Below, piece after piece: positions 43,208 through 44,124 of a stretch of 44,124 nucleotides of DNA. Numbering within the stretch: the first letter of the stretch is position 1; every line of letters starts with the position of its first letter. The notes beneath the pieces are model-generated. The model was given only the letters and a program-made list of their open reading frames with translations, made no database searches and was not told where the DNA came from. The translations under genes and the position numbers were made by a program. Source of the DNA: Verrucomicrobiota bacterium (GTDB lineage Bacteria > Verrucomicrobiota > Verrucomicrobiia > Chthoniobacterales > UBA10450); NCBI GenBank assembly GCA_003218975.1, contig QHPD01000108.1:1-44124 (forward strand). Direction: 5' to 3'.

Positions 43208-43825
43208 TTACAAGCGCTTGAGCGCTTTTTCTGCCAGCGCTTTCGATTTCTGGAGTTTCCTCTCTTCATTATCCGATCCACCGAGGCTGATAGATATGAA
43301 GGCGTCCCCTTTTAACACATAAAGAATGCCCCCGAACCGATTGCTGGCCCAGAAGGCTTCTTTACCGATGCCTTCGATCTCTTTTGGTGGAACGGATTCC
43401 TTTTCTCCCTCTTCGCTGCGCGGCCGAGCACGTTCACCACTGTTCCCGGTTTCGCTCTCTTTTTTATCCTTGCCATAATGGCCAAATGTTTCTCCCCAGA
43501 AAGTCTTGGGGTCGCGTCCGTCCAAACTACTTGGATCGCGTTGTGTCACACTGAGACTCACAGATCTGGCGAACTCTGCTGCAGTGTAGAAACACTGTGA
43601 AACGAGAAAACCCGCATCCGAATGCGCGCTGCTCTTTGTTTCTTTAATGGGCGACCCTTGTATCGCTTCGATCTCTTCTTTTGTCAGTAGCCCGCAAACA
43701 TCGATTTGGGCTTGATTCGATTCCTGGCTTGCTCTTGGGACTGGCTGAGGCGTTTCACGCTTCTTACTTCCCGGAGAGGCTATGAGCAGAAAACAGAACA
43801 GCGGGACCAAAATATTCCAGCGCAT
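43208..43825 (-). CDS. uncharacterised exported protein, DUF3558-like
   Basis: A 205-residue protein with an N-terminal signal segment (ILVPLFCFLLIASPGS). Residues ~41-60 (IDVCGLLTKEEIEAIQGSPI) resemble the opening of DUF3558-like exported proteins, which begin with a Cys-Leu-Leu-Thr/Ser motif. A later Cys (SQCFYTAAEF) could form a disulfide with it. A charged, Glu/Lys/Ser-rich insert spans ~115-150, and the C-terminal part returns to a beta-like pattern (FGGILYVLKGDAFISISLGG). No lipobox Cys is visible. Function unknown. Confidence 0.7.
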   Translation of the reverse strand: MRWNILVPLFCFLLIASPGSKKRETPQPVPRASQESNQAQIDVCGLLTKEEIEAIQGSPIKETKSSAHSDAGFLVSQCFYTAAEFARSVSLSVTQRDPSSLDGRDPKTFWGETFGHYGKDKKESETGNSGERARPRSEEGEKESVPPKEIEGIGKEAFWASNRFGGILYVLKGDAFISISLGGSDNEERKLQKSKALAEKALKRL

Positions 43826-44030
43826 CGGCCATAAAATCCTCCAAACTTCACCGCTCAGCCAGCCTGAAAATCAACCTATGTGCAACACCCGTTCGACGGC
43901 TCGACAGAGTCTCGCCCCACCAGGTTGAATGGGAGATCGAGATACAACGCGCTCAAAGGAAAACACCTACGGGTGTGGCGGGTGCATTGGATGAGGTTTC
44001 GGCGTTGCGGTTGGACTCGGCGTCGCAGTG

Positions 44031-44124
44031 TTATTTTGTTTTGTTGCCCTGAAGGTAAACGGTAATGCTCTTGGTGTTGTTGTTCTCGTTGCTTTCAGCG
44101 ACGGTGTTCGCCTTGTCGGCCGTC
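44031..44124 (-). CDS. C-terminus of a CARDB-type secreted protein, cut by window edge
   Basis: The minus strand entering from the right edge reads TADKANTVAESNENNNTKSI and TVYLQGNKTK before TAA 44033-44031. The DxxNxVxExNExNN pattern is the end of a CARDB adhesion-like domain, so the full gene should encode an exported protein. In the +1 frame directly after, the sequence reads NNTATPSPTATPKPHPMHPP up to TAG 43967, a tail like that of the 968-residue protein here. One extra A in the A-rich run next to the stop would explain both. The gene was therefore probably longer, or an indel or sequencing error lies here. Confidence 0.65.
   Translation of the reverse strand, partial: TADKANTVAESNENNNTKSITVYLQGNKTK

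Overview
The window looks like chromosomal DNA of a soil-type bacterium of the Verrucomicrobiota, probably near Chthoniobacterales / Candidatus Udaeobacter. This is inferred from the overall gene set, secreted proteins ending in TPTPTPKP-like tails, and the many short interspersed repeats; no 16S gene is present to confirm it. There is no prophage, CRISPR array or complete insertion sequence. Most genes are housekeeping or membrane genes, on both strands.

Layout. 1-4.4 kb is an accessory strip: an atypical response regulator cut by the window edge, DUF4337 and DUF1003 membrane proteins, an MNT/HEPN pair, a peptidase-S74 remnant between inverted repeats, and a DUF433/DUF5615 toxin-antitoxin pair whose toxin is frameshifted. 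4.5-9.9 kb holds a UvrD-type helicase, a frameshifted GxxExxY gene between inverted repeats, malQ and mdh. 10-12.9 kb (minus) holds a secreted S9 peptidase and purC. 13-18.4 kb (plus) holds rlmI, two small membrane proteins, gatC-gatA and a GT87 enzyme. 18.4-22.4 kb (minus) holds a polyprenyl-phosphate sugar transferase, tRNA-Thr(CGT), an MBL-fold hydrolase, and a unit made of a small membrane protein, TauE and a universal stress protein. 22.6-25.7 kb (plus) holds a ferredoxin, thiD and a GT-C membrane glycosyltransferase. 25.7-28.9 kb (minus) is purD, an S41-like gene and rnc. A dicarboxylate symporter and an AsmA-like protein follow (plus), then a PAS histidine kinase, an AI-2E-family permease, pnp, rpsO and a PGM1-related ATP-grasp ligase (minus). 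The last 5 kb encodes a large Asp-box/FnIII secreted protein, unknown proteins, a kelch fragment and the tail of a CARDB-type protein.

The main signal beyond ordinary genes is a set of short, mostly palindromic interspersed repeats that enter genes as well as spacers. One family (R1) lies in frame inside the helicase and the histidine kinase, read in the same frame both times, with another copy in a spacer. A second (R3) lies in frame inside malQ. A third (R5) supplies the stop codon of the S9 peptidase and the first codons of thiD. A fourth (R2) brackets the GxxExxY gene and also occurs alone before mdh. This resembles the protein-coding palindromic elements of Rickettsia.

Two proteins keep their fold signatures but lack catalytic residues: the response regulator has Glu at the phosphoacceptor position, and the S41-like protein has Gly in place of both catalytic Ser and Lys. 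Single-base frameshifts are seen in the DUF5615 toxin, the GxxExxY gene and possibly the CARDB-protein tail. Assembly errors are an alternative for each of these.
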